Positions 53,691-62,526 are shown, counted from the first letter of the stretch. The stretch: DNA of 64,000 nt from an uncultured Saprospiraceae bacterium (GCA_937139495.1 CAKZQC010000041.1:1-64000); one strand, 5' to 3'. Notes: generated from the letters alone by a model not told the origin. Made by a program: numbers and translations.

Positions 53691-55415
53691 CTAAATATAA
53701 ATCTTAGCATAAGGAGGACCCAAACGGCGGATTTTCATGCGCTTATGTTTCTTTTCGCCAATTGGATTGCGTAGCAATTCCAACTGCTTGACAGAATACA
53801 ATCCATGTCGCTGATTTTTTTGTTTGTAAAAACAAGCAGGCAACTTTACGAGTGCATTATCTTTCAGAAACAAGTAGTTGAGGTTAGGTAGGTTGCCCAA
53901 TTCTTCGGGCAATTCTGTTAGTCCATTTTGATCCAAACTCAATACCATCAGTGCAGGCAAATCGCCAATACTAGGCGGTAATGTCGCAATTTGATTATTG
54001 GAAAGATACAACCTCTTTAGCTTCGGCAAATATAACATGGAGTCAGGCAAGCTGGTCAATTGATTGTTGTTGACATAAAAAGTACTTAGGTTTTTGAGTC
54101 CTCGCAGGCGTATATTCTCCAAGGCTTTGATTTGGTTGTGCTGCACAAACAATACTTCCAAACGTTCTAATTTTTCGATGCCCTCGGGCAAGCTGGTCAA
54201 TTGATTATTGTCCAAATAACACTCTCGTAGTTTGGTTAAGCTCGCTAAAGAAGTAGGAATGGAAGTCAATTGATTATTGCCTGCATACAGACGCTCTAGC
54301 TCTGTCAGCAATCCAATAGACTCAGGCAACAAGACTAGTTGATTGTCGTTGATGCGTAGTGTTGTCAATTGATTGAGTACACCAAAAGATTCTGGCAACG
54401 TAGCGATTTCGTTAAATTCTAAATGTAGGTGTTGCAGCTGCTTGAGGTTCAATATACTTTTTGGTACTGCCTTTAAGTTGTTTTGAGCCAAGTTGAGCGT
54501 ACTCAATTTCTGTAGCCCACCCAAGCTAGCAGGGAAAAACTCCAATTTGTTCTGAGCCAAATTGAGTACTCGTAGTTTATCCAAGTCGCCTATTTGCTGC
54601 GGAAAAGCAGTCAGTTTATTATCATCCAAATACAATTCTTCGAGTAGGTTGAAGTTGCCGACTTCTAGTGGAATTTCTACCAATTGATTGCCGCTTAACG
54701 ACAAGCCTTTGATTTGGTCAAGTTTGCCAAAAGAAGCAGGCAATAGTTGTAGTTGATTGCTGTCTAAACTAATGAACGACAACTTGGAGCAATCGCCAAT
54801 TTCGGTAGGGAGTTTTTCTAGTTGATTGTTGTGTCCAGTCAGTACGGTCAGTTTGGTCAGTTGACTAACAGACTCAGGCAGGGCAGCCAGTTTATTGTTT
54901 TGTACGTGTAGTTCTATCAAGTTGGTCAGCAGACCAATAGAAGAAGGAATAGCCGATAAGTGATTGTCATTGAGATACAAATAACGCAGGTTGGGCAAAT
55001 CTGCAAATACATCAGGCAAATTGACCAGTTCATTGTGCGACAAATCTAGCGAAAGCAGATGTGTCAAGTTCACAATACTATCCAATGTATAATAAGGTTT
55101 TTCTTCCTCTAGGGCAACAATACGACCTTGGTAGCGCTGAATCAACGCTTCCTTGTTGCGTAGATTGATGGTGTCTAGATGAACCAAACTATCTTGTAGT
55201 ACTCCGATACGGCGTTGCAACGATACTAAACGTTGTGACAGCCCTCGTAGCTTTAGTTGATATACTTCGTCGGGGCGTTCGAGTGCGAGCTTGAGCGAAG
55301 TAAAAACATACCGTTGATCCGATATTTTTTCCAATTGTTTATCAGTAAGCAATTGAGCCTGAATAGTACCAAATGTACCAATGAATAAGAAGAGTAAAAG
55401 ACCTAAAGATTTCAT
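53691..55415 (-). CDS. Exported leucine-rich-repeat protein, second
   Basis: Protein of 574 residues from the ATG at 55415, which sets the signal peptide MKSLGLLLFLFIGTFGTIQAQ. A short helical domain (about 25-130) precedes roughly nineteen LRRs of the SLDLSHNELVNLP/LxxLxLxxNxLxxLPxxI type. It ends without a sorting signal in a basic tail (EKKHKRMKIRRLG). Similar to the LRR protein at 12876 in repeat type. It follows gldE by 55 bases on the same strand. Confidence 0.85.
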   Translation of the reverse strand: MKSLGLLLFLFIGTFGTIQAQLLTDKQLEKISDQRYVFTSLKLALERPDEVYQLKLRGLSQRLVSLQRRIGVLQDSLVHLDTINLRNKEALIQRYQGRIVALEEEKPYYTLDSIVNLTHLLSLDLSHNELVNLPDVFADLPNLRYLYLNDNHLSAIPSSIGLLTNLIELHVQNNKLAALPESVSQLTKLTVLTGHNNQLEKLPTEIGDCSKLSFISLDSNQLQLLPASFGKLDQIKGLSLSGNQLVEIPLEVGNFNLLEELYLDDNKLTAFPQQIGDLDKLRVLNLAQNKLEFFPASLGGLQKLSTLNLAQNNLKAVPKSILNLKQLQHLHLEFNEIATLPESFGVLNQLTTLRINDNQLVLLPESIGLLTELERLYAGNNQLTSIPTSLASLTKLRECYLDNNQLTSLPEGIEKLERLEVLFVQHNQIKALENIRLRGLKNLSTFYVNNNQLTSLPDSMLYLPKLKRLYLSNNQIATLPPSIGDLPALMVLSLDQNGLTELPEELGNLPNLNYLFLKDNALVKLPACFYKQKNQRHGLYSVKQLELLRNPIGEKKHKRMKIRRLGPPYAKIYI

Positions 55416-55470
55416 AGCAAAAGTATTAAAAAGTAGAGATAGGATAATCGGAATAATGTGCAACGTAGCC

Positions 55471-56733
55471 CTAAACATCACTATCCAAGTCAGGAATATA
55501 AAGCATACGGACTTTTTCTATTTTGGTGCGGCTGGCTTCCTCTACAGTGAATTTATAATTGCCCTTCATGATAGAAACGCCCTTTTTGGGAATATCTTGA
55601 TACAGTGTGACCAATAGTCCTGATAAGGTATGATAGTCTTCATTTTCTGGAATATCCAAACCATGTTCTTGATTGATATGCACAATCTCTTCCCTTCCCG
55701 AAAATACAAATTCGTGGTCACTTATTTTTTGGTAATGCTCCCGAGTGTCATGCTCGTCCGATATTTCACCAAAAATTTCTTCTAAAATGTCTTCCAGAGC
55801 AACGATTCCAGCCGTGCCACCTCGTTCATCTACCACCCACGCCAAATTCAGATTGCGCTTAATTAACATATTCATGACTTCTTGAGCAGGGGTAAACTCA
55901 TGCACTAAAGGTATGGGCCAGAGTATTTCTTTAATGCTTTTGGGATTGTCAAATATGCTCTGATGGTGGACATAGCCTTCTATAAAGTCGATGCTTTCTT
56001 TGTACACCAATATACGAGATAAGCTACTATCTATAAAAAAGTCGTGTAATTTATCAATACTTTCGTTAATCTCAATGGCCTCTATCTCATTGCGAGGAAT
56101 CATACAATCGCGCACTTTGACAGTATGTATATATAAGGCGTTCTGAAAAAGCGTTTTGTCTATCTCCTCCTCTCCATCATCATTCATGTTAGTAATAAAA
56201 TGATCGAGGTCTAGACGAGAAAAAACGTGTTGGTCGTCTTCTGTGGGGATTTTTAGGACACTTTCAATAAGTGCATTGGAGGTTTTGACCATCACCCAAA
56301 CTACGATAGATAGCAAAATCTTGATAATGTAGAGTGGGTAAGTAAAAAAACGAAGAATAGCGGTAGGGTTAATCCTAAAGAATACTTTGGGAATAAATTC
56401 CCCAAAAATCAAAACAACAATAGTAGTAACTATGGTAGTCAATAAAACACCAATAGTACTATCACCTATCATATTGTTTGGTATTAGCAGGTTTTTCTCA
56501 ATATAAGTGCCTGCCAGCATACTCAAAATAACCAACACAATATTGTTGCCGACAAGTGTTGTACCCAAAAACTCCGAAGGTTTATCGACAAGTCCTGCTA
56601 ATATTTCTCCTCGCTTGCCGCCTTTCTGGCGTTCAAGTTCTACTTTTAGTTTACTAACAGAAATAAAGGCAATCTCAATGCCTGAAAAAAAACCAGAAGC
56701 CAACAGAAAAAAAGTAATGGCAAGTAATTCCAT
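55471..56733 (-). CDS. gldE: GldE-like CNNM/CBS transporter
   Basis: Protein of 420 residues with the CNNM (DUF21) membrane domain (about 1-170, with NNIVLVILSMLAGTY and GEFIPKV), a CBS pair (about 200-330; VRDCMIPRNEIEAI and LNLAWVVDERGGTAGIVALEDILEEIFGEI) and a CorC/HlyC C-terminal domain. In Bacteroidota this family includes GldE, needed for gliding and placed beside lptC-type genes, but others are Mg or Co transport regulators. The gliding assignment is by family and is moderate. Confidence 0.8.
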   Translation of the reverse strand: MELLAITFFLLASGFFSGIEIAFISVSKLKVELERQKGGKRGEILAGLVDKPSEFLGTTLVGNNIVLVILSMLAGTYIEKNLLIPNNMIGDSTIGVLLTTIVTTIVVLIFGEFIPKVFFRINPTAILRFFTYPLYIIKILLSIVVWVMVKTSNALIESVLKIPTEDDQHVFSRLDLDHFITNMNDDGEEEIDKTLFQNALYIHTVKVRDCMIPRNEIEAIEINESIDKLHDFFIDSSLSRILVYKESIDFIEGYVHHQSIFDNPKSIKEILWPIPLVHEFTPAQEVMNMLIKRNLNLAWVVDERGGTAGIVALEDILEEIFGEISDEHDTREHYQKISDHEFVFSGREEIVHINQEHGLDIPENEDYHTLSGLLVTLYQDIPKKGVSIMKGNYKFTVEEASRTKIEKVRMLYIPDLDSDV

Positions 56734-56826
56734 GATATAATTAGACTAGCTAAAATAATAGTGATTAAAAAAATAAGAAAGTGCCAAAGAAACTTTCCAA
56801 AAAATGAAGATAACAATAAGTTTGTA

Positions 56827-57077
56827 TTAGAGCATGTCTAAGATTATAGTTTTTGATAATTTGTGTATGATTTTTTGGTTAGATGGATGCAACGAACCTT
56901 TTAGGGGGAAGTCTCTAGTGGATACTTAGTGGAATGAACCACTAGCGGGTTTTGCATAGGCATAGACTTAGCCTGTCCCAAAGGACGTAGGGGCTATGTA
57001 GCAAAAAACAGGCAAAATATAACAGGAAAAGACATTAGAGGTTAGTACAAATTAATATAGTTTTAGACATGTTCTTA
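56827..57077. repeat. Dispersed palindromic element, copy C (about 251 bp)
   Basis: Left end (from 56827) AGAGCATGTCTAAGATTATAG and right end (to 57077) TTTTAGACATGTTCTTA are inverted repeats. The left 50 bases match the reverse complement of copy B with few changes. The middle, about 160 bases, has GC-richer hairpins: CTAGTGG with CCACTAG (about 56915-56944) and GTCC-CAAA-GGAC (about 56976-56987). Its right end overlaps the lptC stop. No open frame is visible. Confidence 0.7.
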
Positions 57078-57632
57078 GAACGGGGTATCGACTAGGTTTT
57101 TAGATTCCGTTATTCCTTGTACCGAATCGAGCTTCCATTCCGTAAACGACAAATTGGACTCTAGCTTATAGCCTGTTATAATTTGGGTAGGAGTAGTAAT
57201 ACGAACAAAGCTATCGGAATAAATTCGTTTTTCTCGTTCATTCCAAATGAGTTCTTTGCCCTCTAGGTGTTCGTTTTCTATATTCCAGATGTGAATATTA
57301 TCGCGCAAGTAGAATTTTTGCTCATCAGGATACTGTTCGGCATAATCTGCTAATAGTTTACTAGTTTGATTTTGATTGTCATCAAAAAAATCAGCACCAA
57401 TCCCCTCAGGAAATATTTTTTTTGGTTTTGCATAATTATCATCTTTGAGCATAACAGGTGCTTTGATGCGAACCTTGACGATGGCAGAGTCACTATATAG
57501 TAGTTCTATGCCCGTAGCTCGTTCTATACCAGCTTTGTCTTCCAATTTCAAATCATCTAAATCTTTGACCGTATTGTCGGTACAAGAGTACAAGCAGCCT
57601 ATAGCTCCAATAAGTATCCAGTAGTATTTCAT
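57075..57632 (-). CDS. lptC: LPS export protein LptC
   Basis: Protein of 185 residues. It starts with a lipoprotein-like signal (MKYYWILIGAIGCLYSC) and has the LptC beta-jellyroll layout (VKVRIKAPVMLK, LRDNIHIWNIENEHLEGKELIWNEREKRIYSDS). It forms the periplasmic bridge of the LPS exporter. It lies upstream of gldE on the same strand, an order I recall from other Bacteroidota, although copy C separates them here. Identification is by length, context and motifs. Confidence 0.82.
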   Translation of the reverse strand: MKYYWILIGAIGCLYSCTDNTVKDLDDLKLEDKAGIERATGIELLYSDSAIVKVRIKAPVMLKDDNYAKPKKIFPEGIGADFFDDNQNQTSKLLADYAEQYPDEQKFYLRDNIHIWNIENEHLEGKELIWNEREKRIYSDSFVRITTPTQIITGYKLESNLSFTEWKLDSVQGITESKNLVDTPF

Positions 57633-58009
57633 TTGTAGTAGTATTAGTATATAGTAAGACGTGAAAAATGTCTAAAAGTGTTAGTTTAGTTTGTTGGTAC
57701 TAATTTATCAGTTTTGTAAACATAATACTATAAGTAAGCATTTAAGGTAGATAACGTATGATTTCGCTTACGAGTGTAATAGCTAATTAAAAAAAAAGCT
57801 AAAAAAAGTAGCAAGAAAAGTTTGACATCTGAATAATTTTATTGACTTTTATAACCAACACGAAGAGGGAATACAAAACAAGAGGTAAGAATCAGAGTGG
57901 AAGTTATTTCCTTTGTTAGAAGATTAAGTTTGAGTAAGAGTATAGAACTAACTAAGATTAGTTATCTTGTGCTACTACTTAAATATTATAAAACACACAA
58001 ATACAACTT
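57633..58009. other. Intergenic region between lptC and raiA
   Basis: This 377-base AT-rich divergent spacer has no visible gene, repeat or hairpin. A TTGAC...TTTTATAAC sequence near 57820-57855 could be a promoter for raiA but does not match TAnnTTTG. Nothing else stands out. Confidence 0.4.
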
Positions 58010-58306
58010 ATGGAAGTGAGCACACAATCCGTAAATTTTGATGCTGATTCAAAATTATTGGAGTTTATTGACAAACGATTAGAGAAATTAGAACACTTTT
58101 TTGACAAGATTGTAAGTGTAGATGTCATACTCAAGTTGGAGCAAAATGGACAGGTACAAGACAAGATTGCAGAAATAAAAATAAATGTTCCTGGTGCAAC
58201 ACTAATAGCTAAAGAGAGTAGCAAATCCTTTGAAGAGTCGATAGATATTAGTGCTACAGCCATGAAGAGACAGTTAATTAAGCATAAGGAAAAGATGAAA
58301 AAATAA
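58010..58306 (+). CDS. raiA: Ribosome hibernation/translation inhibitor RaiA (HPF-like)
   Basis: Protein of 98 residues that binds the 30S subunit in stationary phase. Seen: EVSTQSVNFDADSKLLEFIDKRLEKLEHFFD, typical of the short HPF/RaiA family, and a central VPGATLIAKESSKSF. It lacks the long C-terminal dimerisation domain. It sits directly before the tRNA-tuf cluster, upstream of a separate strong promoter, so its transcript may be independent. Confidence 0.9.
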   Translation: MEVSTQSVNFDADSKLLEFIDKRLEKLEHFFDKIVSVDVILKLEQNGQVQDKIAEIKINVPGATLIAKESSKSFEESIDISATAMKRQLIKHKEKMKK

Positions 58307-58334
58307 AAAAAATGAATCTTTTTTTTGAAAAAGC

Positions 58335-58365
58335 TTGCAGGAAATAAAAAAGCGTCCTATATTTG
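58335..58365 (+). promoter_or_regulatory. Promoter of the tRNA-tuf cluster
   Basis: TTG (58335-58337), 20 bases, then TATATTTG (58358-58365) give an excellent match to the Bacteroidota consensus, with the same spacing as recA. It lies 66 bases before the first tRNA. Confidence 0.65.
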
Positions 58366-58431
58366 CAATCGCTAAGACAAACGAAGTCTTACAATAGTTC
58401 TAAAGAAAATCAAGTGTTACTTTTTTATTTT

Positions 58432-58505
58432 GCCGATATAGCTCAGCTGGCTAGAGCAGCTGATTTGTAATCAGCAGGTCGTGGGTTCGAGTCCCTCTAT
58501 CGGCT
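58432..58505 (+). tRNA. tRNA-Thr (anticodon TGT)
   Basis: Seventy-four bases; acceptor GCCGATA pairs with TATCGGC, the anticodon stem GCTGA/TCAGC frames loop TTTGTAA, and the T loop GGTTCGAGTCC is normal. It reads ACA. CCA is not encoded. First of four tRNAs ahead of tuf. Confidence 0.95.
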
Positions 58506-58557
58506 CAAAATTTAGAAGACTAGAGCAGTGCCAACAAATTGTTGGTGCTGCCAAGGA

Positions 58558-58640
58558 GGGGGTGCGCCGGAGTTGGAGAGCCGGGCCAGACTGTAAATCT
58601 GGTGACTTCGTCTGAGTAGGTTCGATTCCTACCACCCCCA
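58558..58640 (+). tRNA. tRNA-Tyr (anticodon GTA)
   Basis: Eighty-three bases with a long variable arm, acceptor GGGGGTG pairing with CACCCCC, anticodon stem CCAGA/TCTGG with loop CTGTAAA. It reads TAC and TAT. Second in the cluster. Confidence 0.93.
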
Positions 58641-58675
58641 CTATTTATCCAGAGTAGAACAATTTAAATACAAAA

Positions 58676-58748
58676 GCGGGAGTAGCTCAGTTGGTAGAGC
58701 ATTAGCCTTCCAAGCTAACGGTCGCGGGTTCGAGTCTCGTCTCCCGCT
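58676..58748 (+). tRNA. tRNA-Gly (anticodon TCC)
   Basis: Seventy-three bases; acceptor GCGGGAG pairs with CTCCCGC, anticodon stem TTAGC/GCTAA with loop CTTCCAA. It reads GGA and GGG. Confidence 0.95.
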
Positions 58749-58868
58749 CATTATTTAAATAAGTACTTTGCGAAAGAAAAAAAGAACAGGATAATTTAGA
58801 GGGAATGATTCATTCCCTTTTGTTTTTTGTTCTCAGATGATTGTTATTGGCTTAATACTCAAAAATAA

Positions 58869-58940
58869 GCCAACGTAGCTCAGGGGTAGAGCACCACCTT
58901 GGTAAGGTGGGGGTCGGCAGTTCAATTCTGCTCGTTGGCT
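58869..58940 (+). tRNA. tRNA-Thr (anticodon GGT)
   Basis: Seventy-two bases; acceptor GCCAACG pairs with CGTTGGC, anticodon stem CCACC/GGTGG with loop TTGGTAA. It reads ACC and ACT. Immediately before tuf. Confidence 0.94.
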
Positions 58941-59017
58941 CTAATGAAGAGCTGGGTTCAATACAATTACAATTTGTAACCACTTTATTTCTAACATTTT
59001 TAATTACTTGACTAACC

Positions 59018-60211
59018 ATGGCTAAAGAAACGTTCGATCGCTCGAAGCCCCACGTAAATATCGGTACTATCGGTCACGTGGATCACGGTAAGACTACTTT
59101 GACTGCTGCAATCACAAATGTATTAGCAGATGCAGGTCTTGCTGAGAAAAAAGATTATACATCAATTGATGCAGCTCCAGAAGAAAAAGAGCGTGGTATC
59201 ACTATTAATACAGCTCACGTAGAGTATGCGACTGCTAACCGTCACTATGCTCACGTAGATTGTCCAGGTCACGCCGATTATGTGAAAAACATGGTAACTG
59301 GTGCGGCTCAAATGGACGGAGCTATTCTTGTAGTAGCTGCTACTGATGGACCAATGCCTCAAACTCGTGAGCACATCTTGCTTGCTCGTCAGGTAGGTGT
59401 TCCTGCTATTGTAGTATTTATGAACAAGGTTGACCTTGTTGATGATGAAGAAATGTTGGAATTGGTAGAAATGGAAGTACGTGAATTGTTGGATTCTTAC
59501 GAGTTTGACGGTGACAACGCAGCTATCATACCAGGTTCTGCACTTAAAGCATTAGAAGGTGATGCTGCTGGTATCGCTGCTATCAATGCACTTATGGAAG
59601 CTGTAGATACTCAAATTCCATTGCCTCCACGTGATATTGATAAGCCTTTCTTGATGCCTATCGAAGATGTATTCTCTATCACAGGTCGTGGTACAGTTGC
59701 AACTGGACGTATCGAGCGTGGTGTTATTAACACTGGTGATGCTGTAGAAATCATTGGTTTCATGGAAGATGGTGCTAAAATCACTTCTACTGTAACTGGT
59801 GTAGAGATGTTCCGTAAAATTCTTGACCGTGGTGAAGCTGGTGATAACGCTGGTTTGTTGCTACGTGGTGTAGATAAAGAAGCTCTAAAAAGAGGAATGG
59901 TTATCTGTAAGCCAGGTTCTGTTAAGCCTCATACTAAATTCGCTTGCGAAGTATATGTATTGGGTAAAGATGAAGGTGGTCGTCACAAACCTTTCTTTAA
60001 CGGTTATCGCCCACAGTTTTACTTCCGTACAACGGACGTAACTGGTGCTATTGCTCTTCCTGCTAACGTAGAAATGGTAATGCCAGGTGATAACCTTGCA
60101 CTAGAAGTTGAATTGATTGCGCCTATCGCTATGGAGGTAGGTTTACGTTTCGCTATCCGTGAGGGTGGTCGTACAGTAGGTGCAGGTCAAGTAACAAAAA
60201 TCATCGAATAA
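59018..60211 (+). CDS. tuf: Elongation factor Tu
   Basis: GTPase of 397 residues that delivers aminoacyl-tRNA to the ribosome. Seen: GHVDHGKTTLT (P-loop), the effector RGITINTAHVEY, DCPGHADYVKNM, NKVD, and GSALKAL; domains 2 and 3 follow with the usual GRGTVATGRIERG. Codon use is biased toward highly expressed genes. It is followed by tRNA-Trp. It is the known target of Doc-type toxins, one of which is encoded at 23 kb. Confidence 0.98.
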   Translation: MAKETFDRSKPHVNIGTIGHVDHGKTTLTAAITNVLADAGLAEKKDYTSIDAAPEEKERGITINTAHVEYATANRHYAHVDCPGHADYVKNMVTGAAQMDGAILVVAATDGPMPQTREHILLARQVGVPAIVVFMNKVDLVDDEEMLELVEMEVRELLDSYEFDGDNAAIIPGSALKALEGDAAGIAAINALMEAVDTQIPLPPRDIDKPFLMPIEDVFSITGRGTVATGRIERGVINTGDAVEIIGFMEDGAKITSTVTGVEMFRKILDRGEAGDNAGLLLRGVDKEALKRGMVICKPGSVKPHTKFACEVYVLGKDEGGRHKPFFNGYRPQFYFRTTDVTGAIALPANVEMVMPGDNLALEVELIAPIAMEVGLRFAIREGGRTVGAGQVTKIIE

Positions 60212-60291
60212 GAAGCTTTTAATTAGCACATTATTCTAGATACATATTATAAGAGGGTTGGACTTGCCAAGGCTTGTTCAACCCTCAAGTT

Positions 60292-60364
60292 ACGGGTGTA
60301 GCTCAATTGGCAGAGCATCGGTCTCCAAAACCGAGGGCTGGGGGTTCGAGTCCCTCCACCCGTG
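60292..60364 (+). tRNA. tRNA-Trp (anticodon CCA)
   Basis: Seventy-three bases; acceptor ACGGGTG pairs with CACCCGT, anticodon stem TCGGT/ACCGA with loop CTCCAAA. It lies between tuf and secE, as is common in bacteria. A GAGGGTTG/CAACCCTC hairpin (60253-60286) precedes it. Confidence 0.95.
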
Positions 60365-60391
60365 CAAATAAATTTTAGATCGTTTTAAGCT

Positions 60392-60571
60392 ATGGTGCAA
60401 TATTTTAGAGATAGTTATAGAGAGTTGACACAAAAAGTAACGTGGCCAACATGGACCGAATTGCAAAAAACAACACTAGTTGTTATTGCTGGGTCTGTAT
60501 TTTTGGCATGTACCGTGGCTCTTATGGACTTTGTTTGGATCAAACTATTAGGCGTCCTTTACGGAAGCTAG
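60392..60571 (+). CDS. secE: Preprotein translocase subunit SecE
   Basis: Short protein of 59 residues, MVQYFRDSYRELTQKVTWP then one membrane helix (about 32-52) ending in KLLGVLYGS. The motif VTWPTWTELQ before the helix is the amphipathic helix conserved in SecE. It stabilises SecY in the SecYEG channel. It lies between tRNA-Trp and nusG, the standard order. Confidence 0.92.
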   Translation: MVQYFRDSYRELTQKVTWPTWTELQKTTLVVIAGSVFLACTVALMDFVWIKLLGVLYGS

Positions 60572-60604
60572 TCCTACACCTATTTTAGACACAGTAATAC
60601 AATT

Positions 60605-61180
60605 ATGACTGATAAGAACACAAAATGGTATTGTTTGAGAGTGGTCTCTAACAAAGAACGCAAACTGAAAGAACGTATTGACTTAGAGTTGGATCGTAAT
60701 GAATGGCGAGAAATAGTACCTAATGTGATTGTACCTACCGAAAAAGTCTACAAAATCCGTAATGGAAAAAAAGTAATCCAAGAGCGAGTCTTGACTCCAG
60801 GTTATATATTTGTAGAGGCATTGGTAAGAAGTACACCGACGGGTATCAAATCAGCCATGAATGGCAATATCTTACAAGCAATTACCTCTATCAAAGATGT
60901 AATACATTTTTTAGGCAAGAAGAATCCTATCGCAATGCGTGACCACGAAATTCACCGAATTTTGAGTCAAGTAGATGAGTCTTCTGAAAGTGGTGAAGCG
61001 TTAGCAGTACCATTTATCGAAGGTGAAGAAGTCAAAGTGACCGATGGTCCTTTCAAAGACTTTATGGGAGTTGTCAAAGATGTCAATGAAGAGAAGAAGA
61101 AACTAAAAATCATTACCAAAGTATTTGGTAGAGAAACAGAAGTAGAGCTTAACTTCATGCAAGTAGAAAAACAATCTTAA
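60605..61180 (+). CDS. nusG: Transcription antitermination factor NusG
   Basis: Protein of 191 residues with the NGN domain (KWYCLRVVSNKERKLKERI; VPTEKVYKIRNGKK; LTPGYIFVEA) and a C-terminal KOW domain (GEEVKVTDGPFKDFMGVV). It binds RNA polymerase and couples transcription to translation. Its stop codon lies within a 9-bp stem followed by a T-run, so read-through into rplK may be controlled. Confidence 0.95.
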   Translation: MTDKNTKWYCLRVVSNKERKLKERIDLELDRNEWREIVPNVIVPTEKVYKIRNGKKVIQERVLTPGYIFVEALVRSTPTGIKSAMNGNILQAITSIKDVIHFLGKKNPIAMRDHEIHRILSQVDESSESGEALAVPFIEGEEVKVTDGPFKDFMGVVKDVNEEKKKLKIITKVFGRETEVELNFMQVEKQS

Positions 61181-61205
61181 TAAGTACGCTTATTAAGATT
61201 TTTTT
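61176..61205 (+). terminator. Terminator or attenuator at the end of nusG
   Basis: CTTAATAAG (61176-61184) and CTTATTAAG (61189-61197) form a perfect 9-bp stem with a TACG loop, followed by ATTTTTTT. The stem includes the nusG stop codon. It is AT-rich, so probably a partial terminator before rplK. Confidence 0.6.
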
Positions 61206-61247
61206 AGGTAAAAAATTTAGTCTTATTTTACATAAATAAATCAAGTA

Positions 61248-61700
61248 ATGGCAAAAGAAGTCGAAACGTTTATCAAACTTCAAGTAAAAGGAGGACAAGC
61301 GAACCCAGCTCCACCAGTAGGCCCAGCATTGGGTGCTAAAGGTGTTAACATCATGGAATTCTGCAAAAGATTTAATGCAGATACACAAGATAAAATGGGT
61401 CAAGTTGTTCCTGTTATCATTACTGTATTCAAGGACAAATCTTTCTCTTTCGTAATCAAAACTACTCCTGCTGCAGTTCAGTTGCTTCAAGCTGCTGGTC
61501 TCAAAGGAGGATCTCCACAGTCTAACCGTCAAAAAGTTGGCTCTGTAACTTGGGATCAAGTTCAAGTGATTGCAGAAGATAAAATGGCGGATTTAAACGC
61601 ATTTAAGATGGAGTCTGCTATGAAAATGATTGCTGGTACTGCTAGAAGTATGGGAATCAATGTTAATGGCGACGCTCCTTGGGATACAGAAGAAGCATAA
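61248..61700 (+). CDS. rplK: 50S ribosomal protein L11
   Basis: Protein of 150 residues (AKEVETFIKLQVKGGQANPAPPVGPALGAKGVNI...), with the C-terminal 23S-RNA-binding domain (FVIKTTPAAVQLLQAAGLKGGS). Part of the GTPase-associated centre and the stringent-response trigger. Usual length. Follows the nusG hairpin. Confidence 0.97.
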   Translation: MAKEVETFIKLQVKGGQANPAPPVGPALGAKGVNIMEFCKRFNADTQDKMGQVVPVIITVFKDKSFSFVIKTTPAAVQLLQAAGLKGGSPQSNRQKVGSVTWDQVQVIAEDKMADLNAFKMESAMKMIAGTARSMGINVNGDAPWDTEEA

Positions 61701-61781
61701 ACGAATTAAGTACAAAACATTAAGCTCATTTAGAATGACCTCTATTCGATGAGCTAGCAAAAAAATTAATTACCAATAACA

Positions 61782-62486
61782 ATGGGAAAAATTAGTAAAA
61801 AGAGAGCGGAAGCCCTCAAAAAAATTGAAGCGGACAAGCTTTATTCTCTAGAGGAAGCAATGGCTTTAGTCAAAGAAGTCAATACTGCGAATTTCGATGC
61901 ATCTGTTGATTTACATATCCGTTTGGGTGTAGATCCTCGTAAAGCAGACCAAAATCTTCGTGGCACGATTACGTTGCCACACGGTACTGGTAAGGACAAG
62001 AAGGTATTAGCCTTATGTACGCCAGACAAAGAAGAAGAGGCTAAAGCTGCTGGTGCCGATTTTGTAGGATTGGACGAGTATTTGGCCAAAATGCAAGATG
62101 GCTGGCTAGAGATGGATGTAATCGTAGCAATGGCAAATGTAATGCCGAAGCTCGGTCGTTTGGGTAGAGTATTAGGACCTCGTGGTTTGATGCCTAACCC
62201 TAAGTCTGGTACAGTAGTTACTGCTGGTCAGAGTATCGGAGACGCAATTTCAGCTATCAAGAAAGGTAAAACATCTTTCCGTGTAGATAAATTTGGAATT
62301 GTACACACTCCAGTAGGTCGTGTGTCTTTTACTGCAGAAAAATTGATAGATAATGCTAAAGAAGTACTATCTACACTCAGTAAAATGAAGCCTTCTTCTG
62401 CTAAAGGAACATACGTCAAAAGTATCACTACTGCAAGCACTCAAAGTGTTGGTGTTCCAATTACAACTAAGGCAGTTAAAGTCTAA
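61782..62486 (+). CDS. rplA: 50S ribosomal protein L1
   Basis: Protein of 234 residues with the L1 two-domain fold, GVDPRKADQNLRGTITLPHG and MPNPKSGTV. It binds 23S rRNA in the L1 stalk and, in many bacteria, its own mRNA. Standard position between rplK and rplJ. Confidence 0.97.
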   Translation: MGKISKKRAEALKKIEADKLYSLEEAMALVKEVNTANFDASVDLHIRLGVDPRKADQNLRGTITLPHGTGKDKKVLALCTPDKEEEAKAAGADFVGLDEYLAKMQDGWLEMDVIVAMANVMPKLGRLGRVLGPRGLMPNPKSGTVVTAGQSIGDAISAIKKGKTSFRVDKFGIVHTPVGRVSFTAEKLIDNAKEVLSTLSKMKPSSAKGTYVKSITTASTQSVGVPITTKAVKV

Positions 62487-62526
62487 CCGCTACCTATCAT
62501 TGACAAGCTTAAAAAATTAAAATATA

